Under the pieces are notes generated by a model, which ran no database searches, was not told the DNA's origin, and worked only from the letters and a program-made list of their open reading frames with translations. This document shows, piece by piece, positions 1 to 10,423 of a stretch of DNA of 64,000 nucleotides. The stretch comes from Brachypodium distachyon (Eukaryota; Streptophyta; Magnoliopsida; Poales; Poaceae). The first letter of the stretch is position 1; every line of letters starts with the position of its first letter. The stretch is from positions 29,277,584 through 29,341,583 of the forward strand of contig NC_016134.3 of assembly GCF_000005505.3 (NCBI RefSeq), in the 5' to 3' direction. Position numbers and translations under genes: made by a program.

Positions 1-760
1 TACTATCAACTATGGTTTCTATACCGGCAACATTTACTCACGTAGTAGCAGCTTTGAGTTTATACGGGCAACTTTCACTCACATATTAGCAACTTTGGTT
101 TCTATATTGGTAACTTTGACTACCATATTAGGAACTTTGGCTTCTATACTGACTACTAGAACTTTCACTGATATACTATAAACTTTGTATATTGTACCGG
201 CAACTTTCACTCACATATACTAGCAGCAACTTTGGTTGCTATACCGGCAACTTGCACTACATAGTAGAAAACTTTGGAACTTATACCAGCAACTTGGACT
301 CGCATACTGACAACTTTGGCTGCTATACCGAAACTTTGACTCGCATACTAGCAACTTTGGTTGCTACACCGGCATTTTTGACTCACATACTAGCAACTTT
401 GCCTGCTATAGAGACATCTTTCACTCTAATGCTAGAAACTTTGGCTCATATACTCGCAACTTTAACTCTCGTGCTAGTAACTTTGGTTCACATACCGGCA
501 ACTTTGACTCGTATACTCACAACTTTGACACATATACTAACAACTTTAGCTCTTATACTGGTAACTTGGACTCTTATACTAGCAACTTTAGTTCTCACAC
601 TAGCAACTTTGGCTCTCTCTAGCAAGTTTCACTATACTCTAGCAACATTAGCTCCATCACAAACAAATCTAGAGTTCTTCAGTGACAACTTTGTGTGTTT
701 ATGCTGGCAACTTTGATTCTCATACTAGCATTTTTGGCTTATATATATGCCGATAACTTT
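1..760. repeat. 21-bp minisatellite array
   Basis: The stretch is built from degenerate 21-bp units of the type ACTTTG-n-CTCATATACTAGCA, with alternating variants ending ACCGGCA or ACTAGCA. About 36 units fit in the span. Divergence is higher at the left, and the array may continue beyond the window. Because 21 is a multiple of three, a 174-codon frame (192-716, +) stays open and gives a repetitive ATLxxIL peptide. I regard that frame as a by-product of the repeat, not a gene. Confidence 0.9.
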
Positions 761-1617
761 CACTCACATACACGTGACCACTCGTCTCCTCACTCGATAA
801 TCATGTCAATGTCGTCTAACGTCAACGAGGTAGGCAAATGTAAGAAAGTTATCCACATTTTAGGTATATTCATATCTTGTAGTACAAAAACAGTATCACA
901 AGCAAGTTAACAACAAAGGTATTCAACTTAGAGCTGAAAAGTTGCTTTATTTTTAAAGAAAGTTGCTTTTCGAAAAGACTTCATCAAAACATATTCATAT
1001 GTGATCTTGTTTTGAAGAGCTCATCGCGAGAAACGCAACCATGAAAACGGATTAAAATTCTGATGCTCGAGTGGAAAGTTATGGCTTTTTGAATATTTCA
1101 AATCGGAAATAAATGCAAGGGATTGCATGCTCCGCTCTGTACTTGCATGCAGCCATGCGATGTATAGCTCGCGGAAGAATAAAAGTGCAGCTGCATTTGT
1201 TAGCGATTGGGAAGAAAAAAACGTCATGCTCTTGCCATGGAGAGAAGGATACCCAGATAAACTTTCCAGTAGAATAATTTGCCTTGACTGAGTCACTAAT
1301 TTTTTGGCTATAGCTCATCTAGCCCAGTTAGCTTTTCTGCTGTAAGTATCCTAGCCCAGTTGGCTCGGTTCGGCCTCACGAGCATTGCCGTCCCGTCTAT
1401 GTGTTTGCTTGGTCTTCTATCCATGGCAAGAGTCAGCAGGGGCTTTTATTGTTCCATTAACCATGCTAAAAGCTGCTGGTAGAAGAATCTCAAAAGAACA
1501 TCTGAAAGTAAATAAGTTCTGAAAGTCTCAAATTTTACTACGACTATAAATAAAAAAGAGTCGAATAGCTAGCACACACAACCGGCCGGAAATTTCAACA
1601 CCCTATAAAGTTACATA
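761..1617. other. Intergenic, no gene recognised
   Basis: AT-rich sequence between the minisatellite and the serpin remnant. Two overlapping minus-strand frames of 79 and 91 codons (1,021-1,318) show no family motif. From about 1,441 to 1,617 the sequence is the 3' flank of serpin remnant 1 and is duplicated at about 4,800-4,960 beside serpin remnant 2. Confidence 0.6.
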
Positions 1618-2834
1618 TTACTTCTCACCCGAGGGATCAACGACGTGGCCGGCGAAGACGACGGTGCCGGTAGGGATCAACGACGTGGCCGTTGAAGACG
1701 ACGGTGCCGGTGTTCTCCTCCACGACGAAGTACGCGAACGGGTGGTCGGCCACGAAGTCCACCCGTGGCGGTGGCGGCTGCTTGGCCCTAGGAGCACACC
1801 CGCGCAACCCGCGGACAATGGTGACAGCGGCCGCTTTGGTGCCTTCCTCGTTCACCTCCAGCACCGCCTTGTGCACGACCTCGTCTAGCTTGATTGGGCA
1901 CCCTGCCATGTCGGAGAAGTCGGCCACGTTGCTGAATGGCAGCACCAGGCCCGGCTGCCGGAGGACGGCGACAAGGCTGTCGTGGAAGGAGAGCTTAAAC
2001 CTCGGCACCCGGAACTTGCCGACATCGACCCGCCGGCGTGGCAAGTGATCGCACATGAAGCTGGGCTGGGAGGCAATGGAGTCGATCAGGCTGGGAAGGC
2101 CATCATCGGCGTCCGGGAGTTAGATGCACATTGAGAACTGAGTCCTGTCAGGGATCGCCGCTGCTAGAGGCGCCGGAATCCGCCATCTTGTAGCGGAGCT
2201 TGAGCACCTTGAACCCGCGGTGCAAGGCCACGAACTGGGGCTTCCGGCTCCGCATGAACGGCACCTCGACCTCGCCGGCACCGCCCAGCCGCCGGAACGG
2301 CCGGACGATGGTGCGCCTCTTGTTGAAGGGCTGGCCCCATCTGCCCTTGAAGTACACAGCGTTGCCGAGCACGAGGGTCTCCTCCGTCACCGAGTCCGGC
2401 CCGAGGACGCCGTCAATCAGGCCGTGGGTCACGCGCGCCGCCCACGCGTTGATCCGCCGACATGCCCCTTTCGCGTCTCCACGGAAGTCGACGGCGGCCA
2501 TCTCCGTATTCTCAGAGCCGGAGACGACGGACTCGACGAAGCCTGGGTTGAGCGGGCACGAAAGGTCGCTCCAGACGCCGCAGGCCGAGGCCACTCGTGG
2601 CCCGCCGGTGGCCGACCGGTCCGGAATCAGCGCCGCCGCGCGGGGCAGGAACTCGTAGAGCTCGCTTTGGGAACTCACGCCCAGCAGGCGTAGGAGCTCG
2701 TCCAGGGTGATGTAGATGGAGAGCGGCGAGAAGACGAGGTTGCTGCTGTAGGCGTCCTTGTCGGCGAGGCGGCGCGCGAGTCCGGCCGAGAGCGCCGCCA
2801 GGCCCTCGCCCGCTGCAGTAGATCCGAACTTCAT
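1618..2834 (-). pseudogene. Serpin pseudogene 1 (plant LR/Z-type serpin)
   Basis: Intact family members are about 390-residue serine or cysteine protease inhibitors with a reactive-centre loop near the C-terminus. The N-terminal part (2,834-2,148) reads MKFGS..., SNLVFSPLSIY, TLDELLRLLG, GVWSDLSCPL, NAVYFKGRWGQPF. The C-terminal part (2,056-1,637) reads KFRVPRFKLSF, the hinge EVNEEGTKAAAVT, then VDFVADHPFAYF and NGHVVDP. Compared with the neighbouring copy (4,961-6,206) I see four lesions. About 13 codons are lost after FSPLSIY. One base is inserted near 2,148, giving an early TGA. A TAA replaces a Phe codon in the MCIF segment. A 40-bp direct duplication at 1,633-1,712 shifts the frame before the natural stop. 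No intron is seen. It cannot encode a full serpin. Confidence 0.9.
1633..1712. repeat. 40-bp direct duplication in serpin 1 C-terminus
   Basis: Two adjacent 40-bp copies starting GGGATCAACGACGTGGCC begin at 1,633 and 1,673 and differ at only a few bases. Forty is not a multiple of three, so the second copy shifts the reading frame through the last strand of the serpin fold. Confidence 0.9.
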
Positions 2835-2901
2835 CTTTCTTTCCTTGGAATCTTGGATTGTAGGGCGGTTCCCGTTCGCGTTGCCGTGATTCCGAGAGAT
2901 T

Positions 2902-2909
2902 TATTTATA
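2902..2909 (-). promoter_or_regulatory. Putative TATA box of serpin 1
   Basis: On the minus strand the sequence reads TATAAATA, 68-75 bases upstream of the MKFGS start codon. The flanking block (2,835 to about 3,000) is repeated nearly identically beside the serpin fragment at 12,143-12,290, so promoter and coding start were copied together. Confidence 0.5.
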
Positions 2910-3000
2910 GAGAAGAAAAGGAAGAAAGAGTTGGGCTGGGCGCCTAGGTGACAGGCTGCCTAATGGGCTTTCTTGGATGGCAAAGCCCAAAAACTAGCGA

Positions 3001-4795
3001 CTTCTCCAGACTGGTAGGCAAGATAAATTCATCACACGCCTGCGTCAACCCTCGGGGGAAATTCGTCCACATGGATGCTGAACTTTGAGATAGTTTTTGC
3101 ACGTACACTTGTATCGTTGAGAGATTGTGTATCAACAGTAATTAAATTGACACCCATGACAATGGAGCATATGACACGGTCACTCACTCGCTTTGTTTTG
3201 GGTTTTCTGTTGTCATGTTTTCTACCTGATGGTGGATTTTAGCAGAACACTTTAGCCTATATCGCCTTCCTGAAGGTGACGTATCGAGTAAAAACACTAA
3301 TGGGTGCAAACTTGCAAACTTCGTCCGTCCACCGTTCGATCTTGAAGATGTGGTCCAGATCAGAGGTGGGGTCTACCCATCACTTAAAGGCTATTTTGCA
3401 GAAACCCCCTCACACCCCCTGCTTTTTTCTCCTCCTGGTCGCGCGAGTCTTCCCGTTCCCCACCCGATCCAGTGACGATTCTGGCCACCGGCAACCCACC
3501 CTTGTCCCCACGCCGGCGGCCGGCGACCAGCCCTCTCCTCGCTACCCGGCCGGAGCCCCACATCTCTCCTCGGCCGCCCCCCTCGTGTCCTGTCGACGGA
3601 AATCAGAGACGACGACGGCGCCGGTCCCACGATCCGGCGAACGGGGCGGCATCTCGGCCTCACGTCCACGGCGCTGCACAACGCGGTGCCAGAGGCGGCG
3701 CTGTCCCCCTGCTACGTCCACCCTACGGCCTAGTGCGCCGGCGACCACTGCGCTGCCCACCACCCAACGGCACGGCACGACAGCAACCTGGCGTTTGCGC
3801 AAAAATAAAAAAGACAGCAACCTGGCGGCAGCGGTGGAGAGCTGCCCCCAGCAAGGGAGACCGTACGGCTACGGTCAACATGCCGCGTGGTGTTGCCCCA
3901 GACGACGGCTACTTGGGTAGTTGGACTGAATTTTGGTGTTCTTCCTAACTGAATTTTGGTGTTGAAGTGTACTGAACGAGCTGCACTAAAACTCTGTGAT
4001 GTTTGGACTGAATGAAGACGAGCAGTGGCTGTAACTTCACCATCATGGATGTATAAATGCTTGATGTTTTTCGGTACCTGAATCAATGTAAATGTGCAGA
4101 AATTTCTTGAATGGATGTGAGTGTACAGAAATGCAGAAATTACTTTTGTGTTCTCCTGTGGTTTCTTGAATGATACTTGCACAAATTTCCTGTAATTTCT
4201 TGAATGATACTTACACAAATTGGGGCCCTCGAAGTTCTCTTTTTTGGTGTGCTGAAGCCATGCATCCAAACTGATCGATCACAGGATGAATTTCTGTATC
4301 ATGGCTTGCGGCCTCATTGCAGTCTTGGGAGGCGGAGGCAGAGCTTTGGGCATCACGGCCCGCGGCGGACGCGCAGCTCCAGTCATCAAGTACGGGCGAC
4401 CTGTGCATCACGGCATGTGGCAGACTGGGTATTATGGCCGGCGTTGGAGCGCGGGGCATCACGGCCCAGGGACCTCGAAACAGGACAGCGTGGGGCAGCG
4501 CAGCAGGGCATCGCGCGGCGGCGGAGCTCGGGGCCGCGGGGCACCAAGCAGTGGGGGAGCGCGGTGTGGCGCTGCACCGGACGGAGGATGCGAGAGAAGC
4601 GCGAAGGCATCGTTGAAGTGGCCATCGTCACGGCCCAAGGGAGCAGCAGTGGCGAGCTGGATATATTCGAACTGGCTAGCACGCTTCAATAACTTCATGT
4701 GCTGTCTTCTGGTTGAGCTTGAGAACCTTGAACACTTGTTGTGCACGAAAAATAGGAGGCTTAATACATCCATTGTCAATCTTCCATTGTTAACG
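3001..4795. other. GC-rich intergenic segment between serpin copies
   Basis: The segment 3,390-3,900 is GC-rich with overlapping open frames on both strands (up to 214 codons) of low-complexity Pro/Arg/Ala content. None shows a recognisable domain. From 4,120 to 4,230 a motif close to TTTCTTGAATGATACTT recurs. At 4,570-4,690 a plus-strand frame contains the peptide AIVTAQGSSSGEL, which is related to AIVTAEGSIGGEL at 7,546-7,584, so a piece of repeat family A is present. Capture by a Pack-MULE is possible, but no terminal inverted repeat was found. Confidence 0.5.
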
Positions 4796-4960
4796 TAAGA
4801 TTATAAAACGTATTAGGACTAGCTAGTAGAGAATCTCAAAACAACATCTCAAAGTAAATAAGTTCTGTAAGTCTCAACTTTTACTCCGATTAAATAAAAG
4901 CAGTCCAATAGCATACAAAACCGGCTGGCTGGTAATTTCGACACCCTATGAAGCTACATA

Positions 4961-6206
4961 CTACTTCTCTCTCGAGGGATCAATGACATGTCCGGCGAAG
5001 ACGACGGCGCCGGTGTTCTCCTCCACGATGAAGCACGCAAACGGGTGGTCGGCGACGAAGTCCACCCGTGGCGGTGGCCTGGCGCCAGGAGCGCACCCGA
5101 GCAACCCGCGGACCATGGTGACGGCGGCCGCCTTGGTGCCTTCCTCGTTCACCTCTAGCAGTGCCTTGTGGACGACATCGTCCAGCTTAATCGCGCACAC
5201 CGCCATGTCGGAGAAGTCGGCCATGCCGCTGAACGGCAGCACGAGGCCCAACTGCTGGAGGACAGCGACGAGGCTGTCGTGGAAGGAGAGCTTAAACCTC
5301 GGCACCCGGAACTTGCCGACGTGGACCGGCCGGCATGGCAGGTGCTCGTGCAGGAAGCTGGGCCGGGAGGCGATGGATTCGATGAGGCCAGGAAGGCCGT
5401 CATCGGCGTCCGGGAGGAAGATGCACATCGAGAACGAGGAAGATGCACATCGAGAACTGCGTCCTGTCGCGATCGCCGACGCTGGAGGCGGCGGAATCAT
5501 CCGTCATCTTGTAGCGGAGCTTGAGCACCTTGAACCCGCGGTGCACGGCCACGAACTGTGCCTTCCGGCTCCGCATGAATGGCACGTCGACCTCGCAGCC
5601 AGCGCCACCGCCCAGCAGCCGGAACGGCTCGTGCGCCGTGCGCGTCTTGTCGAAGGGCTGCTCCCACTTGCCCTTGAAGTACACGGCATTGCCGAGCACG
5701 ACGAGGGTCTCCTTCTTCACCGAGCCCGGCCCGACGACGTCGTCGATGAGGCCGTGGGTCACGCGCTTCGCCCACGCGTTGATCCGCCGGCACGCCCCCC
5801 TTGCGTTCTTTTGGAAGTCGACGGCGGCCATCTCCGTGTTCCCGGAGACGGAGACGGACTCGACGAATCCCGGCTTGAGCGGGCAAGATTTGTCGCTCCA
5901 CACGCCGCACGCCGACGCCACGCGGGGGCCGCCAGCTGCCGAGCGGTCGCGCATCAGCGCCGCCGCGCGGGGCAGGAACTCGGCGAGCTCTCCCTGGGAG
6001 CGCGCGCCCAGCACGCGGAGGAGCTCGTCCAGGGTGGTGCCCCGGGCGCCGGCGGCCACGAGCGCGAGAGGGCTGTAGATGGAGAGCGGCGAGAAGACGA
6101 GGTTGCTGCTGTAGGCGTCCTTGTCGGCGAGCCGGCGCGCGAGGCCGGCCGAGAACGCCGCCAGGCCTTCGCCGGCTGCCTTCACTGCAGCAGATCCAAA
6201 CTTCAT
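4961..6206 (-). pseudogene. Serpin pseudogene 2, single 22-bp frameshift
   Basis: This is a nearly complete plant serpin. Frame one (6,206 to about 5,440) runs from MKFGSAAVKAAGEG through SNLVFSPLSIYSPLALVAAG, TTLDELLRVLG, GVWSDKSCPLKPGF, INAWAKRVTHGLIDDV, NAVYFKGKWEQPF and FMRSRKAQFVAV to KVLKLRYKM. Frame two (about 5,435-4,961) carries MCIFLPDADDGLPGLIESI, KFRVPRFKLSFHDSLV, the hinge LLEVNEEGTKAAAVT, then PPPRVDFVADHPFACF and the terminal GHVIDPSREK. The only clear break is a tandem 22-bp duplication at 5,414-5,457, which shifts the frame. Removing one copy in thought restores continuity with the family. I start at MKFGS (6,206), as in copy 1; an upstream in-frame Met lies at 6,221. Recent inactivation, an allele-specific lesion or an assembly artefact are all possible. 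Confidence 0.85.
5414..5457. repeat. 22-bp tandem duplication disrupting serpin 2
   Basis: Two perfect adjacent copies of a 22-bp unit beginning GAGGAAGATGCACATCGAGA. In the other serpin copy this position has one unit. The duplicated bases encode the SMCIFL strand, and the extra copy forces a +1 shift. Confidence 0.9.
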
Positions 6207-7160
6207 CTGGTTACGCATCATCTGAAGATCCGGCCAGGTTGATGGGAATCGCCTGGTTTTTAATTAGCTTACATTTTTTTAGGGGTTTTTAATTAGCTTA
6301 CGTGCGAAGGAAGAAAGGAAAGCGATCGTCGGCGTGGATAGCGAAGAAGCCCAAGTCGAGCCGCAGGCCCGCAGTCCATGCGTGATTTGTATCGAGCCGT
6401 GCGTGGGCCGCTCGGTCGAGCTGGGCTGCGGCCCACTGTACTATCGTTTGGTGTTCTCCGCTACTGGGCCTCCAATATAGTTAACTCCGTTCCGGTTAAT
6501 GGGGATTAATCTGGTCGCTACATTGAATGGTGGGGATCTGGTCCGGCTGCCGCGCATGCGTGGAATGAAATCAGTTTTCTCCATTTCACGGAATGGCTTC
6601 ACTATGTCGAATTGAAATTTAAGTAGAGATCACATGTATCCATATTACTTGTTCCAGCATCAGTGACATGTAATTACGGGAGGGAGTACTATATTTCTAT
6701 GAACTATCTGGATTTTAATTAATTCACATTCATTGTGTCACTTAGAGCATCCGCGAAGGCCGGTTCTTAACGGACTATTATTTAAAATGTAAAAAAACTT
6801 GTCAAAATGGGTTACCCTCTGTTTTGGAAGACAATCGGACACAAAACGTGTGGTTTTCGGAAAAATTAGCAAAACTGTGGCTCTGTAAGAAAAATGTTCA
6901 AAAACTGAGGTCCTCTGAAATTTACTCAAAATTGAAACTGCTATAAACTAGAAGTCATATCAGAAATAGGGATGGAAATTATCTTAAGGATAAAAATCCA
7001 CTTTGTATTTGAAAATAATAAAATACTAGTCTGTCAGGTCCGTAATAAGTGTCTAAAACTTAGTACAACTTTGTAAAGTTAGTACAAAATCTGAGACACT
7101 TATTTATATTAAGTTAGTACAAAATCTGATACACTTATTATGAATTGGAGGGAGTATATG
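6207..7160. other. Intergenic with degenerate MITE pieces
   Basis: AT-rich sequence upstream of serpin 2. At 6,780-6,930 there are pieces resembling the ends of the MULE-type MITE at 8,049 (GTGGTTTTCGG, AACTGTGGCTCTGTAAG). At 7,035-7,160 a degenerate Stowaway-like stretch repeats AAGTTAGTACAAAATCTGA twice and ends in GGAGGGAGTA. No gene is evident. Confidence 0.5.
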
Positions 7161-7164
7161 GATC

Positions 7165-7700
7165 TTGAATTGTGGTTAACAGCTGGTAGCTAATGCATCC
7201 AACAACTGTCCCCTGTCTAAGCATGACTCACCTTATATAAAGCATGCACCACTTACTATCGATGCATGTACCATTCTCGACTAGCACTCTACCAAGATAT
7301 CTTAGGAGCGCTAGCACTAAGATTGTCGCACACCCAAACAATACATGTACAGTCAAGACTCGGGAGAGATTTGAGCAATAACAAATGAGCAAAGTAGGAT
7401 TAATTAGGTTGGAGTTGGACACATGCATGAGGTGTCTTGGAAATGGAAGGCATCCGGAAATTCATCCTTACCACCTTTGGCATCAACAGACCTACAGATT
7501 CCACACGAACCGCAGTGGACGCGAGAGAAGAACAACGGCAGCGTTGGATTGGCCATCGTGACGGCGGAAGGGAGCATCGGTGGCGAGCTGGCTAAATTCA
7601 GTCTGGCAAGCATGTACGCTTCATCAGCTCTGTGTGCTATCTGACTGTCGACCCTTGAACCCTTCGTTCAAGGCGATGATGTACATAGAAGCACTTTGCT
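7165..7700 (+). repeat. Local duplication family A, copy 1
   Basis: One member of a family repeated at about 10,210-10,423 plus 11,490-11,640, 16,200-16,440 plus 17,795-17,900, 20,840-21,250 (inverted) and 25,415-25,700. Shared landmarks are AATTGTGGTTAA, a TATA-like element (TATATAAAGCATG at 7,234-7,246), ATTAATTAGGTTGGAGTTGG and GGAAATGGAAGGCATC. A plus-strand frame gives EMEGIRKFILTT, and another gives AIVTAEGSIGGEL. The arrangement of a TATA-like site followed by coding-looking sequence suggests remnants of a small gene family, but I do not recognise the protein. Confidence 0.6.
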
Positions 7701-8039
7701 GGAGCATGTATCTAGCCATTGCTGGAAGGCCCTGTCCCTTGACGTCAACCGTGTTGCGTGCACGATGCAGATATACTGTTAGCAGGTTGCGATGATGGCC
7801 TCGCGGAATCCACAAGTGAGCGGGCAAGGCCCTTGCTGGCTGACTACACTGCTGATCCAAACTCCATCGCCAGCCGGCCGGACGGATTCTGGTTTAATTT
7901 TCGATTGATTCAAACTCCAGGTTGTTTGCGGTTGTTTCCTAGCTTAATTATATTTATATTTATTTTCTTGGATTATTCTCTGCAATCCAAGCCACCTACG
8001 AACGATTGGCCATGATTCAATTTCTAATGGTTTTGTCCG

Positions 8040-8490
8040 ATTTTGTTTGAGAAAATTTCACAAAACCACAGTTTTTGTGACAGTCGCATCACTGAACCGC
8101 AGTTAATGAAAAACCATCCGCATAACCACACTTTTTGTCAAGTTGTCTCGGTCAGCCCGAAACCGGATATGTAAGCGGTTTTACTTGAATCCTTACCAGT
8201 GGGGCACACCTGTCGGGCGCCACGTTGGCCTTGAAACCTTGCGGGAGTGAGAGAAGGGGCAGGGGTTTAATTACGGGCTAATGGTTCGGGTCGGATTGGT
8301 GCCGATGTGACATTCGGCAGTTGGGCCCACATGTAGAAATCAAGCAAAACCACCAAGCAACTCGCTTTCGGGCTGACTGAGACAAGTTGACTTAAAAAGT
8401 GTAGTTTTGCGAACGGTTTTCCGTTAACTGTGGTTCGACGAAACGACTGCCCCAAAAATTGTGGTTTTGTGAAATTTACTCATTTTGTTT
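8040..8490. mobile_element. Mutator-like MITE with 9-bp target duplication
   Basis: The element spans 8,049-8,481. Its ends are inverted repeats of GAGAAAATTTCACAAAACC, with the right end one mismatch away. Internal arms continue the palindrome for roughly 110 bp (AACCACACTTTTTGTCAAGT pairs with the region at 8,380-8,405). The flanks carry a perfect 9-bp direct repeat, ATTTTGTTT, at 8,040-8,048 and 8,482-8,490. A 9-bp duplication is typical of Mutator-like elements. No transposase is present. Confidence 0.85.
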
Positions 8491-8610
8491 CCAAGTGCAG
8501 ACGCGATCGAGTACTTTTTTCAGACAGGAATCCCGATCGAGTACTGATCAGCTACGACGGTCTATCTGCAAAACCTAGAGTCAGTATTATAGAAATTTTA
8601 CTCTATTTAC

Positions 8611-8927
8611 TTAAAGCTCGTTTCGCATCTATCATTTGGACGTGAATTTTAGAATTCATTTCAAATTCCAGAAACCAACTTATTTGGTTGGCACGAAATT
8701 GACCACAGAAATTCAATGTCAAATTTCATGAAATCACACTATAACTAACCCCAATTCTTTCCTAAAAGTCATTATTTCTCTGGAATTGTTTTTCTCTATA
8801 CAAATTCATATGGTAGACAAACATGATTTTTGAACACGAAATTCAAATTCGACCAAATGAAATCCTACCAAAAATTGGATTTGATTTCATTCAACCAAAT
8901 GAAAGGATGATGTCAAACGAGCTGTTA
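8611..8927. mobile_element. Tourist-like MITE
   Basis: The element spans 8,614-8,924 (311 bp). The left end AAGCTCGTTTCGCATC and the right end, read in reverse as CAGCTCGTTTGACATC, are inverted repeats. The interior is AT-rich and partly palindromic (CAAATTC/GAATTTG motifs). TTA direct repeats at 8,611-8,613 and 8,925-8,927 fit PIF/Harbinger-type insertion. Confidence 0.75.
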
Positions 8928-9239
8928 ATGTTGTATTGTTGTGGAATTAGACAAATAAAGATGTTTTTAGTTGGCAAAATATAAGGTGAAACCACATTTT
9001 TGGTGAAAACTCTGCAAACTCCGCACACAAAACATGTTTACAAGTTTCAAAAAAGTCATATAAAAATACAGTATGTTGATGATATGAAATTGTACAAACC
9101 GGCAAAAATTAAAGTTGAAACGGAATTGCATTTGTAAGAAATAAAAAAATTACAAATGAATAGTGCAAACAGTGAAGAACCACTATCCAGGCAACAAAAA
9201 ATAGAATATTTTGAAACTTTTACTCTGGTTTTCACGGAC

Positions 9240-9910
9240 TTTTACCGTAAATGTGGTTTTCAGATAGTTATGCCAATCTCCTAATGAATTGGTGGAAATT
9301 TAATTTCCGATGCATGCCTGTGATAATTTTTAAAAATCAAATACGTAGTCATTGATGAAGCGACATACATAATTCAATGCATGCCCTTTCGAGCACATGG
9401 ATGCTGAGGCTTGAGATCAGTTTTGGTACTAAAAATGTGATCTGAATCATTATTAGGTGACCGTGGATATCTACTACGCTCATCAACCTCCTCTCGAACA
9501 AGTCCCATGTCTTTATCTTTCAAAAAAAAGTCCCATGTCTTTATATAAAGGACACACTATATCTCCCAACCTATAGCATATTTCAATATAAACACCTACT
9601 TGGGTGTATTCTAAAAAAGAAAAAATCATGTAGCGTACTGTAGCTTTTCTCTTTCTTTCTTGCACGAATGGATGGGATGAGGTCTCAGGAAGGAAAGATA
9701 TTTGCAATGGAAACCACGAGGTGCTACATGATGGGAATCAGATGCATCAAGAAGCAAACGGGTTGGGCATGTGAAACTCCGTGTACTCAAGAAGCCAAAT
9801 GTTGTTGTAGTTATTTTTGAATGCTTCGAGAGTCTCAAAGTTTTCTCAGCAAGATAGAGAAATCGTGTGCAGGGAGAGTCTCAAACGGGAAAATTGTTCC
9901 AACAAATATT
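9240..9910. repeat. Local duplication family B, copy 1
   Basis: Aligns by eye over its length with 13,625-14,245. Shared blocks include TAGTTATGCCAATCTCCTAA, CTTTCGAGCACATGGATGCT, TATATAAAGGACACACTATA and GAAACCACGAGGTGCTACAT. The TATA-like stretch at 9,541-9,550 is followed at a similar distance by the same downstream text in both copies, again suggesting promoter-proximal pieces of lost genes. Confidence 0.75.
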
Positions 9911-9944
9911 ATGCTAAAGAAGAATTAAGCAGCGGCATAATCTA

Positions 9945-10209
9945 CGGAGATTACTTCGACTTGTTTTCGAAAAGGGGTGGAAGTCCTAACCTCTGCATCA
10001 ATCAAAGAGATTGCTTCGGCTTGCTGGAGGATTTTCATAGTATTGCTGGTCAGAAAACGTTCAATGCAGGGGGGAATCTAAAAAGGGTAATTAGGGGCAT
10101 AAGTTTCATTAAATGTGCTACGTATAATTTTAGAAATTCTCACTGTGTAAAAAAAAATGGAAAGAGGGGTAAAAAAATGGATCTCCAACCAAACGGGTCC
10201 TTAATTTAT
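9945..10209. other. Intergenic, possible MITE end
   Basis: Ends with AACCAAACGGGTCCTTAA at about 10,187-10,204, which resembles the right terminus of a Tourist-like MITE. I did not find a matching left end. The 139-codon plus-strand frame across this stretch has no recognisable motif. Confidence 0.35.
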
Positions 10210-10423
10210 GGTTCATACAAAATATTTATTTTTTGAACATATGGTTCTGTTTTTAGACCCAAAAGACGTTAGTCTCGGCAGTCTAAGCATGGACCGCAGT
10301 GTTATAAAGCATACGCAATATTGCCTCCTATCGTTGCATGCACTCTTATTCAGATCTACTCCTACCACTCTACTCCGACATCTGAGCTCTCTTTACCGAC
10401 CATGAGAGAAACACCCACACCTA
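10210..10423 (+). repeat. Duplication family A, copy 2 left half
   Basis: Matches copy 1 around the TATA-like GTTATAAAGCATACGC (10,300-10,315) and the following GTTGCATGCACTCTTATTC. The copy is interrupted by the solo LTR at 10,424 and resumes at about 11,490. Confidence 0.55.

Noticed and set aside
192..716. 174-codon open frame as a gene
   Set aside because: It is made entirely of the 21-bp repeat, whose length preserves frame; no domain, and the peptide is simply repetitive.
3276..3950. GC-rich 214- and 158-codon frames as a gene
   Set aside because: Overlapping open frames on both strands with biased composition, no conserved motif and no splice structure.
4983..6242. 419-codon plus-strand frame
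   Set aside because: It lies entirely opposite the serpin 2 remnant and reads as its complement.
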